Below are positions 31,085 through 41,515 of a DNA stretch of 64,000 nucleotides, piece by piece. Source of the DNA: Corylus avellana. Its lineage: Eukaryota; Streptophyta; Magnoliopsida; Fagales; Betulaceae. Where the stretch lies: NCBI RefSeq assembly GCF_901000735.1, contig NC_081548.1, positions 2,046,001 through 2,110,000 of the forward strand, given 5' to 3'. Made by a program: the position numbers and the translations under genes. The stretch's first letter is position 1. Each line of letters starts with the position of its first letter. The notes beneath the pieces are model-generated. The model was not told the DNA's origin, did no database searches, and worked only from the letters and a program-made list of their open reading frames with translations.

Positions 31085-31968
31085 AAGCTTTTGAGTTCTT
31101 CAACGTGTAGGACAAATAGTTGTATATTCCATGTCTTTTGGACTATTGTTGTGTATTGCTATTCCTATTTTGTTATATTTTCTTACAAATTTCTGTAGAC
31201 TTGTGTTGTAATAAAAATAAAAACATTGTATTTTGTTGATGCAGAATTATTGCCGAATATTGTTCATTTGGAGTTTGGATTTTTTTATGATTGTATTCTT
31301 ATTGGCCCACCAAGTTGTTTTTATTAATATGTGAGTCCTATGTTGAAATTGATTATATTTGCCATGTCATGGTGAACATGGTAATATTTTGGTCAGACAT
31401 TTAAATTCCCAATATATAGTTTGGACATTTCCTTTAAGCAACACATACTCGAACCCAATTGATCATTTTTCTAGACAAGTTACATCTTTTAAGATAAGGA
31501 TAATTTTGTGCAATGAATTTTTTTTCTTGGTATACACTATACATTATTTCTTTCTTTTGTAAATTATTCTTAAACGTTATTAGCTCACTAAGAGGCAAAG
31601 GTAGACCTCTCACGTGGTAAGGCCTAACATCAAATACCTAATTCGGTTTCAAAAATTATTGTAGGTAGTAGACTTAAAAAGGAGACGGTCTTTTCCAATA
31701 TTTTAATTATTTAAAAAATTATATATATATTAAAAAAAATTAAAAATTAAAAATTGGGTGGTTTGAGCCACCCCCATGGCCGGCCAGGCGGGGGGAGGGA
31801 GGGAACCTCCTCAACTCTTAAAAATTATCCTTACCCTTGGTAAAAAAAAAAATCATGATTATGCATTTGTCACACCCCACCACCCCCCCCGTGGGGCCCC
31901 AACTTGAGGGGGCAAATGTATTTAAGAATACTTGTATTTTGAGTCCAGAAACTTGAGTGATTAAGTCT

Positions 31969-32010
<42 letters not shown>

Positions 32011-34090
32011 TTGTATTTGTATTTGTATTTGCCACTATAAGTTTCACGAAAGTTAAAGAACGTAAGGTTGAAGATGAATAAACTGGACAGTTTCACTAAC
32101 CCAATTTTTTTCTTGAAGTTTATTGCGTAGATAATGAAAAAAAATACAATTTTTTATTTGAAATAATATAATTGACAGACAAAGGTATTGGTGCAAGAGG
32201 AAAAAAAAAGAAGAAAAAACACAAGAAGGGACAAGCGTGCAAGTGTGAAACGTGTCGTACAGGTGTACAAAGCAAAAAATAAAACAAACAAAAAAAGGAC
32301 AGAGTTTTCCTCCGAATTGAGTTTGAAGAACTTCCTCCAACTCATTGTGTTTGTAGCCTTTCCAGAAGAATTGACAAAAATGTTTCTTATATTCCTATTT
32401 CCAATTTGTGCCCTTTGTCTTATTTTAACTTTTTATATGCAGGTATGACTATTGCTTCATTTTGTTACTTACAATTATTTCCACCCCCATATGATGCAGA
32501 TGGTAATGCCGTCTCCTCTTTTTTACTTAACCAATGGTTATGTACAATATGCTCTAATATCTCTTTGTAAAATTTTCCTGTCAATATCTATGCAATGATC
32601 TAACTTTATGGTGACCAGCATCTAACATTATCTGCAACAGAAATGCGGATTATGAATCTTTTGAGGTTTGTACTCTTTCGAAAATAATTGAAAGACCTTT
32701 CGAGGTTAGTGTTCATTCTCATATCTCTTTTGTCTCGAAAAACCTTTCGAGGTTAGTGTTCATTCTCATATCTCTTTTGCTTTGGTTACCGCCTATGCGG
32801 TTTATTTATTTGCTTTTGTCCAAGATACAGAAGACATTGTATTTTTTAACCAATTTCTTATTCTCAGCTTGTTGACTCTTTGAAATCATAAAATTCAAAT
32901 GCATAGGAGCACGCATTTTGATAGCTTCATTCTTCAACATGGGTGTCAAGCTGTCCATCATTGAAGAGGAGAGGAAGAAAGGCCAACCACTCATTGTGGA
33001 CCAGTTATATTTTTAGAAGATTGCATAGAGGAGGTTTAATTTTGCAATTTGATCCTTCTGTGTGTTCATGCTTTTGGTATTCATGCTATGGTTTAATTTT
33101 GCAGCTTGATCCTTCTGTGTAGTTATGCTTTTATTTTTTATTTTTTGTGACCAAACAAAGTGTAGTGTCTCTGAATCGCTTCAATAGTATAAATTAAGGG
33201 TCCAAAGCCCTATTTCTGTAAGTATTTGGTTTATGTGCTCATTGTGTTTGTAGCCTTTTTACCACACATAAGCCAAATCTTTTGTGTAAAATCCCCTTAA
33301 GATCATGATAATCTAAGTACGATTGATAATTACCTAGTATTTGTGTCTGTCAGGGATTGAGGTATCAATAAATCTGATTTTAAAAATTGCGTTTTTTAAG
33401 TCACTATTTTTTAAAATCGCAAAGGCATTTAATAAAACATGTTGACAATTATTTTTTTTATCAAATATTTGTTATTCGAAATCGTGATTTTGGTTTAAAT
33501 TCACGCCTTTTTAAATAAGCACCCCATAGCTTGCTTATGGAAATTGTAAATTTTTTTCTTATTTTAAATTAAGTGTTTTTTAAATTGCAATACCAAACGT
33601 CTTATGTTTTGTAATATCTTTTAAAAACGCATATTATTCTTGAGGTATCAATAAACAAGGACTAATGATGACACTTCTTAGAGAGGAATAAAGGGAGAGA
33701 TTGACACTTGACAAGAACTAATGATCAATTATTATATAGAATGAAAATATCTCTTCTGATTATGGACATTAGTTTATATAATATTCAGATATCTAGAGAA
33801 GTGCTCCTACATAAGTGCTTTCATATGCACCTGCAACTAGCTTTATGTTTTTATTAAGGATCAAATAATGTTTATTACCTCATGTATAAAGTCATGTACC
33901 AAATGTGTTTATTCAAGATAAAGTTTCCAATGGGTTTATAATTAGTTTCTCAGTGTCATCCTTTTTAAGTTATGTGATCAATGTGATAGTATATTGTGGA
34001 ATGGGTTTGTATATGACATTCATTCACTTGGTATTGCATGTTTTTTACTACAATCTAAACCTTTCTAAAACTTTGTCGTGCAATTTATAG
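31085..34090 (+). repeat. 3' flank and spacer after copy F
   Basis: Close duplicate of 26075-29150 with small indels. Notable pieces are a 36-base poly-T (31973-32008) followed by tatttg repeats, a G-rich/C-rich palindromic stretch near 31770-31905, the pre-MIF4G segment (32400-32600), the repeated cctttcgaggttagtg motif (32696-32760), and paired gaggtatcaataaa motifs (33359, 33643). No gene is recognised. Confidence 0.6.
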
Positions 34091-34245
34091 GAGCTTTTGG
34101 AACAAGATGCTAAAACATGCCCAGCAGAGGAGAATGTTAATACAAGGCCCATAGATTTTGGTCTTTGGGGGTATGATTCCCGGAATGCCCGGCCTTGATT
34201 CTTTACAATTGGGAGGTTCCTCAGTCCCAATCAATGCCAAGGCTT
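34091..34245 (+). pseudogene. eIF4G fragment: MIF4G exon piece with linker
   Basis: Identical copy of 29151-29305: [16 protein letters not shown] after a splice acceptor, then linker residues in broken frames. Confidence 0.75.
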
Positions 34246-34948
34246 AATTTTAATTTTGAAAACAAATTAGATCTACCATATTCTTTAAGAATCTTTTGAT
34301 GTTAAGTTGGGTTAAAATTTTTGACTGTTGTTTAGAGTCTTCAAAATGATGATCTGTTAATTTTAATTTGCATTCTTTGGATGAGTATTTTTTTTTATTA
34401 AAAAAAATAAATAAACATAATGACAATAATAGTAATAATAATGACAACGACAACGATGACAATAGTATCGTTTTTTCATTTTAAGTAAAATAGAGATGAT
34501 TCATTTTAGGGTCAAAATCAATAAAATCATAAATAATATATGATTGGGTGTTAGACTCATAAAATCATATATGACAAATAATTAGCAGAATCGGCAGGCA
34601 TTAAGCAATGATTTAAGAGTAAAAGTACCCTGCCTTTTATGGGACCCAAGTTTCAAAAATATAAAAAATGAACAACAAATTTTGTTGCGAAGCTATTCAA
34701 AAAACAGAATACGAAAAGCTAAGAACAACAACCATTTGGTCCTCAGGAGGTACTTCAATCGGCTGGGACCACGCCTAATTAAGCGGGGATCACTAATTCG
34801 AATCCCTCTCTCTACATGTCAAAAAAAAAAATAAAAAAAAAAATAACAACAACAACAACAATAACAACAACCGCAAAAGAATAATAATGATGTGAATTAC
34901 CTAAACTTTCGACGAGTAGACAAACAATTTTCATCAAATCTTGAACTA

Positions 34949-34992
<44 letters not shown>

Positions 34993-35270
34993 TCAAGAGA
35001 ACATTATGTCTAATTTCAAGAAACATACCAACATTCTGGACGAGGACAACCAAGCATAAGCATTAAGCATAAAAATTTAAAATATCAATTTTAATCTAAT
35101 TTTATAATTTTACACTAATTTGACATTTAAAATTTCAAATGTCAAATTAGGGAAGGAAGACCACTCACACGAGAGGTGAAAAATAAGAAAGAAGTAATGT
35201 TGAAAACAAGAGAACGGGAAAAGATGCGATAAAAAAGAAAAACCAGCATCACAAATCAACAACTCTGGGT
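34246..35270. repeat. Spacer and 5' flank before copy G
   Basis: To 35093 it is identical to the sequence before gap 1, with the same SINE-like unit (34740-34852) and AT microsatellite (34953-34989). From 35094 on it is the usual RFL 5' flank. No gene is seen. Confidence 0.6.
34740..34852 (+). mobile_element. Possible tRNA-derived SINE (second copy)
   Basis: Identical to the unit at 29800-29912, with A-box-like and B-box-like motifs and an A-rich tail. It was duplicated as part of the larger block rather than by its own transposition. Confidence 0.45.
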
Positions 35271-35303
35271 AACAGAAACGTCGTCGTGTAATCCCGCGTA
35301 TAA
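35271..35303 (+). promoter_or_regulatory. Putative core promoter of copy G
   Basis: Same conserved element as before E, H and J: aacagaaacgtcgtcgtgta, then cccgcgTATAA with TATA at 35299, about 140 bp before the ATG. Confidence 0.45.
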
Positions 35304-35437
35304 GAAACCAGACCTCCCCTCCCCTCCCCTACTGCTCCACTCCACATATCTCTACTTCGTCCGCTTATTTTGACGAGTCCTTTGAGGCAGTGCATCATCA
35401 GATCTGCTTCTTCTGCTTATTTCTTCCACATCAGGAA

Positions 35438-36369
35438 ATGGGTACGATTTCCAAGTCTACAAACTCTCTTGCTTTCTTCTTCAATCATTATTCTCATCTT
35501 AGGGTTTCTTCCAATGCTCAAATTTTTTATTATTATTGTCGTTGTTTTAGTGCTACTTCTGCTAAAACTCCCAATAGTGGTAGAGATATTGTGGAAAGTC
35601 CCAATCAGTTCTTGAAATCTGTCAGAGAACGTTGCAGATCTCGTAGCATTAGGAATCTTGATGATGCGTTAGTCCTGTTTGATAGAATGCTTCACATGCA
35701 TCCTTTTCCTTCCATTGTCGATTTTAATCAATTGCTGGGTGCAATCGCAAGAATGAAGCATCACTCAACTGTTATTACTCTTATTAAAGAAATGGAACTG
35801 TCAGGAATTGCTCCCAATGTTTTTGTTCTGAGTGTTTTGATTAATTGCTTCTGCCATTTGAACCGGGTGGATTTCGGCTTCTCTATTTTAGCAAGAATTT
35901 TGAAGCTTGGTTTTCAACCAGACTGTATAATTCTAAACACTCTTGTCAAGGGGCTTTGTCTTCAGAGTAAAATTGCTGAAGGTTTAAAGTTCGTTAATGA
36001 AATGGAGAACAATGGCTATAAACCTAATACAATTACCTACTGAACAATAATGAATTGTTTGTGTAAAATAGGTAAGACCGGTGAAGCTATTGGGTTGCTT
36101 CGGAAAATGGAAGAAAGAAATCTTGAACTTGATGTAGTGAAGTATAATACAATCATTGATAGTTTATGTAAGGACAGATTAGTAACTGAGGCTTTGACTC
36201 TTTTCTCTGAGATGACAAATAGAGGAATTCAGCCAGACGTTTTTACTTACAATTCTTTAATTCAGGGCCTATGCAATTTCGGTCGATGGAAGGATGTAAC
36301 TAAACAATTGAATGAGATGGTGGAAAGGAAAATCATGCAAGATGTGAGGACATTCAGCATATTGGTGGA
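35438..36369 (+). pseudogene. RFL PPR gene, 5' half with a nonsense codon (copy G, cut by gap 2)
   Basis: The family ATG at 35438 opens a normal presequence and repeats 1-4. A TGA at 36041-36043 (GGA in paralogues) stops it after 201 codons. The frame then stays open through repeat 8 (TFSILVD) to the gap edge. The 3' half is not in the assembly here. The nonsense change is a G-to-T transversion, unlike the C-to-T stops in the other copies. If real, only a presequence plus about three repeats would be made. Confidence 0.88.
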
Positions 36370-36469
36370 NNNNNNNNNNNNNNNNNNNNNNNNNNNNNNN
36401 NNNNNNNNNNNNNNNNNNNNNNNNNNNNNNNNNNNNNNNNNNNNNNNNNNNNNNNNNNNNNNNNNNNNN
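36370..36469. other. Assembly gap 2 (100 N)
   Basis: 100 undetermined bases inside repeat 8 of copy G. The sequence after it is unrelated to PPR genes, so the rest of copy G and its 3' flank are missing or placed elsewhere. Confidence 0.98.
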
Positions 36470-36829
36470 ACTCAAAAAAAAAAAAAAGAAAAAAAAAAGG
36501 GAAACCCAACCAATACCAACCGAATAAAATAAACCTTTCAATCATCAATATATTAAAAAGAGATGGATCAAAGGAAGGACATCTTACTTATCATCTGTAA
36601 ACAAAAAAATCGATTCACAACATAAACATAGAAATTGACCAAATCTTGAATAGATTGGAACAATATGAAACAAAAAGGAAAAAGGAATAAAAATCGAGAT
36701 CCAGAGCCATCTCAATCAAAGGCAACAGCTTTAGATAGTTGCAACTTGCAATAAAGATGTGTGCATCTGTGTGTGCGCTAGAGAATGAGAGGAGAAAATA
36801 AGAAATTCTAGGACTTTGATTTTTTTTTT

Positions 36830-36965
36830 TTTTTTTGGCTGTGGGTAAAGGGTAGTAGCAGTATGGTGGCACCCCTTCCTGGCTACCCATAAACCAGGAA
36901 TGTAATGGGAAGCGATATCCCACTGACGCCATAGAGCTAGGCATTATTCCACTGCAGTACAAAGG
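36830..36965 (-). mobile_element. Possible short retroposed element with poly-A tail, minus strand
   Basis: On the minus strand a compact GC-richer unit (gtactgcagtggaataatgc ... gggtagccaggaaggggtgc) ends in a run of A (the T run at 36823-36836 on the plus strand). It contains an A-box-like tggcgtcagtggg but no clear B box. A SINE is possible but unproven. Confidence 0.25.
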
Positions 36966-37120
36966 TAGTACAATTCAAACTCGACCACTGAGAATGAGCA
37001 CACATTAAACACTTATACACCTACTGTAGTCGCAAGAAAAGCTTTTAGGCGGCTTATACATAACTAAACTCAGCTCCAACGTGAATGACCTTCATCCTTT
37101 ACCATCTCTCCCTTCTGGCA

Positions 37121-37393
37121 CTAGGATGAACCCCTCCGTCTACCTCTACCATACTCTGACACCACCAAGAACCGTCCATGCTTATTGGAGCAACACTGGG
37201 CAAGGAAAGCTGGAAAACCAACTATAGAGCAGCTCCAAAATTCTTTCATCCCCTCCTCTAGGACCAACTCCTCAACGGTGGCTAACAACCAAGATATATT
37301 AACTTTACCCAACCATAAGGATTGGATGATACCCCTACACCTTTCAAAAATCCTTAACACCAAAGACCTACCTTCCACCGCCAACTCAAACAA
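37121..37393 (-). pseudogene. Open-frame fragment of unknown retroelement-associated protein
   Basis: About 90 codons without a recognised start: FELAVEGRSLVLRIFERCRG, then SLWLGKVNISWLLATVEELV and KHGRFLVVSEYG. The pattern resembles a repetitive protein family found in many plant genomes in transposon contexts; I cannot name a domain. Its position just inside the putative primer-binding site of the minus-strand LTR remnant fits an element-encoded frame. Stops follow on both sides. Confidence 0.3.
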
Positions 37394-37527
37394 TTTGGAT
37401 ATTGCTAATATTGCAAATGGTTGGCAGATATCATTTCTTTAGGTGGAAGAGATAAGCCATAAAGAATTCTAGTGAAAGAGTAGCTCAAACCTTTCAAACT
37501 CTTTGGGCCAGAACAACAGCAACTAAT

Positions 37528-37668
37528 GCTCTGTTTCAAACAAAGGAAAACAGAGATTTGATTCAAGAAAATAGTGCTCTGTTTTAAACAAAGGAAAACA
37601 GAGATCTGATACAAGAAAGTAGTACTCTGTTTGGAACAAAGGAAAATAGAAATCTCATTCATCAAGAA
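37528..37668. repeat. 48-bp tandem repeat, three units
   Basis: Units begin at 37528, 37576 and 37624, each starting (g/a)ctctgttt and containing aaacagag, so every unit can form a small hairpin. The third unit is more diverged. They lie in the leader of the LTR-element remnant. Confidence 0.85.
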
Positions 37669-37782
37669 CAATTTGAATAAGAGATTAAGCCAAAAAAAAA
37701 AAAAAAAAATTCGGCTTCAATCTTTGCAGATTCTCAACACACCAAGGAGGATAAATCAATGCATGATACTCTGAAACCAAAA

Positions 37783-38197
37783 TGATGCTTCAAACTTTTA
37801 GATTCAAAAAGAAATAGAGAGATTTAGGATTTGGAGAAGAATAGGTTGTCTAGAAATCAGAGATAACTGATCCTATGCTCCGTTGTTGGTAATGAAATTC
37901 TGTTAAAACTGAAAAACTGATTACATGAGTTGGAATTCTGTTATTTATACTCTCCAACAACTAAAAATAGGCTACACTACCTTTCCATCCTTGTTACTTA
38001 AGCAAAATGACAGCCCATAACAACTAACAAGCAACAACACTCGAACATTACAGAAAATGCCCTACATCAATCTGACTCTAATTAATGACACTGCTTCTAC
38101 ATATGTTTCGAGACTAGTAAGTGTTAAATCCATTTATTTAAAAAAACTTAAACAAATAGGAAAGGATAACTTTAATCAATTAATTAATATTCCAACA
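37783..38197 (-). repeat. Putative LTR (minus strand)
   Basis: 415 bp. On the minus strand it begins TGTTGGAATATTAA and ends ..GCATCA, with a TATA-like gtataaataa at 37941-37950 in promoter position. It is flanked by PPT-like and PBS-like motifs on the expected sides. Confidence 0.5.
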
Positions 38198-38415
38198 CTC
38201 CTCCTTACATATAGGCTCAAACCTTCCCTTAACAAATGAGGCCTAATACGTAACCATAATGGGATAAACCGTAGAGTCAGAGTTTTAACTTGCCACTAGT
38301 CTCAAAGCTCAAGTTAACATGAAAGAGTGAATTTAACCATTTAATTAATTTTTTATAAGTGATAATCATTTAATTAATATTCTCAAAATTACAAGAGATG
38401 AAAAAAGAGTATAAC

Positions 38416-38586
38416 CTCATTGGCTGCAGCTGCTACCGGCATTGATACAGCATTTTCATCACCAAGGGCAAGAGCCAACCTCATGTCCTTCTGCTGATGT
38501 TTCAGCGGAAAAGCAGGGGAGTAACTGCTCTGGATCATAGTGGGTCCCTTCAACTTGAACATTGGATTAGCAATTGCACCCAGATC
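38416..38586 (-). pseudogene. GLYR1-like exon (glyoxylate/succinic semialdehyde reductase), penultimate part
   Basis: 57 codons between a perfect acceptor (ctggcag) and donor (GAG|GTTATA): DLGAIANPMFKLKGPTM, then AFPLKHQQKDMRLALALGDE and MPVAAAANE. This is the C-terminal helical domain of plant glyoxylate/succinic semialdehyde reductase 1, an NADPH enzyme of the beta-hydroxyacid dehydrogenase family; the K in FPLKHQQKD belongs to the family's conserved active-site region. It joins in phase to the exon at 38688-38766. The last exon (AFKKA.. to stop) is not found between here and gap 2. Confidence 0.85.
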
Positions 38587-38687
38587 CTGCCAGAAAGTAA
38601 CTTATCAACACTCAGCTCAAATACCAAAATCTTTCAATAAAAACATTCTTGGTCTTTCAATAAAAACATTCTTGGTCATTATCTTAC

Positions 38688-38766
38688 CAATACATCAAGA
38701 AGAGTATGAGGGTCAAGTCCACTGTTGCCAGCCAGTACAAGTCCCTCTGAAAACGCATTCATCATA
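38688..38766 (-). pseudogene. GLYR1-like exon, middle
   Basis: A 79-nt exon with intact AG/GT borders: (S)MMNAFSEGLVLAGNSGLDPH then TLLDVL. It is in phase with the exons on either side. No lesion is seen in the exon itself; it is called pseudogene only because the gene is incomplete. Confidence 0.85.
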
Positions 38767-39197
38767 CTGAAAAGAAAAATGCCATAACTAACAATCAATT
38801 AAGGGTATAAAGACATAGGCTACAGGAAAGTGAAGGAAAAGCAAGCTCAAATGCAAAGGAATCTTCACATTAGGTTTAATTTCAATAGAGGCCTAACTGG
38901 TATCCTCCTAAGCTACTCTAGTTAGTATTAAGTCTTACTTTTATGTTTCTTGGAATTAGGAAGTTGCTGGTTTAGTATGGCTGAGACTCTTATAATTAAT
39001 ACTCAAATATTTAATAATTCTCATAATTAATTTTTCAAGAAACTGACTTCATTTTCGTATAAGTAACAATTTTAATTTTAATAATTCATAATCAATTGTG
39101 TTTCAAAAAACTCCTTAAGAGTATTAATAAGAATAAATTAATTACAAGAATTAAAAAGGATACTTATTGCTAAATATACCAATTGTTGATTAATTCA

Positions 39198-39470
39198 GGA
39201 AAAAATATAAAAAAGCCCCCTCAATTACCTATCATTTTCAATAAAGTCCCACAAAGTGACAAGCGTGACAATTTGATACATCAAACTACCAATATATGAC
39301 AAAATGGCCACTTCGTTAGCGTTGACCATTAGAATGGAAAGAAAAACAAATTTGGCTGTAATCTTCCAAAAATACCCCTACATTGGCAATTGTAAACTAT
39401 CATGCTTGTCACTTTATGGGACTTTATTGAAAATGGCTGGTAATTGAGGAGACTTTTTGATATTTTTCCC
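39198..39470. mobile_element. Fold-back MITE in the GLYR1-like intron
   Basis: 273 bp with approximately 75-bp terminal inverted repeats. The left arm runs ggaaaaaatataaaaaagcc..cattttcaataaagtccca and the right arm is its reverse complement with few mismatches, ending tttttgatatttttccc. The centre is non-coding. Confidence 0.8.
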
Positions 39471-39944
39471 ATAAATTTATCTGCCATTATTTCTGAAACC
39501 TAGACCACAAGCAAAGAAATCATTCACCAGATGATATCAAATGAGGAATCACTTGCCTTAGACGATAAAGATTAAAAAACTGTAGAGGACACCAACAATC
39601 ATGAGAATTTACATCTAAAAGCAACTTCATAAATTATTATAGTTGCAACCCCTACCCAACTAATTAAGTTAGAAAAAGAAAACCATTACCTCATTGTTGA
39701 CGTGCATGAGAGTTAAAAAAAAAAAAAAAAAAATGTAGAAGCATGAACAAACAAAACAAGCTTTTAACGTCTCCATCGCAAAAGGAAAAAAGTATTTTTT
39801 AGAATTTGCATTATTAATATTTTCTGAAATGTTAATGAAACTTGGAAAAACACCTATGTAGCCTTAACTTTGTACCAGAAGTCTTGTCGATTTGATCTTT
39901 TTTTTTTTTTTTTTTTCGTTTATGAAAGTCATAGAAAAATTAAA

Positions 39945-40517
39945 GGAAAAATATACTTTAGCTCCCTAAACTACCACCGCATTTTTGTTTACACCTCCAA
40001 ACTTTAAAAAATGACATCAGGACCCCATACTATCATTGTGTGTCATATTAGACACTATTTGTATTTGTCATCAAAATAGATGGAAAATAGGTCATGTGTG
40101 CCACATGTGACCTCTTTTGCGTTTTTCTCCCCAAATTGCCCATTCTTAATAGAGGAAAAAAAAAAAAAAAAAACTTAGGGTGTAGTTGAGCCACCTCCTC
40201 TGGCCAGCTCTAGCCGACCTGAGAGTGGCCAAACCACCTCCAAATAACCAAATGGGAGTGGCAAGCCACCCCCAAATGGCCAGGAGGTGGTTTTGGCAAC
40301 TCCCATTTGGTTATTTGGATGTGGCCAAACGACCTGAGCACCCCCTAATTAATTTTCTTTTCTTTCTTTTTTATTAAAAAGAAGGGACAATCTAGGAAGA
40401 GAAAGTATATAATTTGATACATTGAAGTAGTACATGGACCCCGATGTCACTTTTTAAAGTTCGAAGGCGTAAATGAAAATATGGTAGTAGTTCAAGACAC
40501 TAAAGTATATTTTTCCC
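39945..40517. mobile_element. Larger fold-back MITE in the GLYR1-like intron
   Basis: 573 bp with arms of about 95 bp: left ggaaaaatatactttagctc..aaactttaaaaaatgacatc, right the mirrored gatgtcactttttaaagttc..actaaagtatatttttccc. Its middle holds a second palindrome (ccaaataaccaaatgggag ... ctcccatttggttatttgg, about 40239-40319). The outermost bases resemble those of the 39198 element, suggesting one family. A 63-codon open frame inside is not coding. Confidence 0.75.
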
Positions 40518-40822
40518 AAAAAAAAATTAATTAAATTCTATTTATCAAAAAAATAATTAATTAATTAAATTTTGATAATAAGAGGGTCTACAATCATTTA
40601 TGCTTCTTAAATGTCAGGGGTATTCTTGTAATTCCATAATTTGTTGGACATGGGCTGTACCAATTCATATTTGGGTCAAGTTACATTTTGGGCAGTTTAT
40701 TTAGTTCTTGCACATTTTATGACTTGATTGAAAACCTACTCTCAGAACATGGATTATTGTCTGAGATGTCTCCATTTTTATTTTACTTTTCTAGGTTACA
40801 TTAACCAAAAGCTAACGTCTAC

Positions 40823-40938
40823 CTGCCCATTATCATGTTGACAACAAGTTTCATCTTCGCTCCATTTCCAACCTGCCCTAAGAAGAAAGATTTCTTCCCC
40901 AGGACATTAAAAGCTAGGATCGCTTCTTCATACAATGC
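40823..40938 (-). pseudogene. GLYR1-like exon, upstream of the other two
   Basis: A 116-nt exon with an acceptor (aaaatgcag) and donor (GGGCAG|GTAGAC): ALYEEAILAFNVLGKKSFFL, then GQVGNGAKMKLVVNMIMG. It includes the GxVGxGxxxKxxxN motif of beta-hydroxyacid dehydrogenases, with the catalytic Lys (AKMKLVVN). Phase matches the 38688-38766 exon across a roughly 2 kb intron that holds two MITEs. Exons for the NADP-binding N-terminal domain should lie above 40938, but none is seen before the hAT-like element and the RFL spacer block. The locus therefore keeps only 122 codons and is probably a broken gene. Confidence 0.85.
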
Positions 40939-41515
40939 CTGCATTTTCAAACAGTGTATCCATGAGCTGCATGCTAAAAGATTAACAGCTATACTAACAG
41001 AATCAAGTTATGTAGCACTCTGAAAACAATAGAAGGGGCACGAGGATCACCAAGCCACGGGGTTTCTTATTTACTCAAATTTTCCTCTTTGACTTATTCT
41101 TTCTCAAACACCAGAAAAACTAGTGAATCGCTTCTGTGTTCCTAGTGAGCCTAAATTATCATATCCTTTCAAAGATTTACAGAATGTACGACTGCACAGT
41201 CCAAGCAAGAAATTTGACAGCAAAGTCAAACAAAAGATAAAACCTATGTTTGCTAATGTATTATTCTCCAAGTGTTTTTGTTTTCAATTTGAAAAACACA
41301 CTTTTCTCCAAGTGTTTTTGTTTTCAAGGTTTTCTTGGGTCAATTGAGTTTAGATGTAAATCCACAGTTAATCATGTTTGGAATTTTATATCACCTTAAC
41401 AGTAGTATATTGACAAAAGACAGGTAATATATTTCATTAATATCAAGATCACAGTAGCTCTACTCAAAGTGAGACAACAAAAGCCTGTTTTATGATTGTC
41501 TAGCTTAGGGGTGAA
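40939..41515. other. Unassigned sequence upstream of the GLYR1-like exons
   Basis: Non-coding as far as I can see. It contains a 23-bp direct repeat around tctccaagtgtttttgtttt (about 41268 and 41306). GLYR1 exons for the nucleotide-binding domain were looked for here on the minus strand and not found. Confidence 0.4.

Larger units (their letters stand above)
36470..38250 (-). mobile_element. Truncated LTR-retrotransposon remnant, minus strand
   Basis: Read on the minus strand there is a PPT-like aggaggag, an LTR of about 415 bp (38197 down to 37783) starting TGTTGGAATA and ending CA, then ttggtttcagag, one mismatch from the tRNA-Met primer-binding site. After that comes a leader with a 48-bp tandem repeat and an approximately 90-codon frame. 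The LTR thus has internal sequence on both sides. No pol genes are seen. The distal part, toward gap 2, is AT-rich and not assignable. Boundaries are inferred. Confidence 0.45.

Noticed and set aside
37528..37668. CRISPR-like repeat array
   Set aside because: The 48-bp units are contiguous with no spacers, number only three, and sit in plant retroelement leader sequence.
40186..40377. 63-codon open frame with tryptophans
   Set aside because: It lies entirely within the palindrome of a fold-back MITE and has no resemblance to a protein family.
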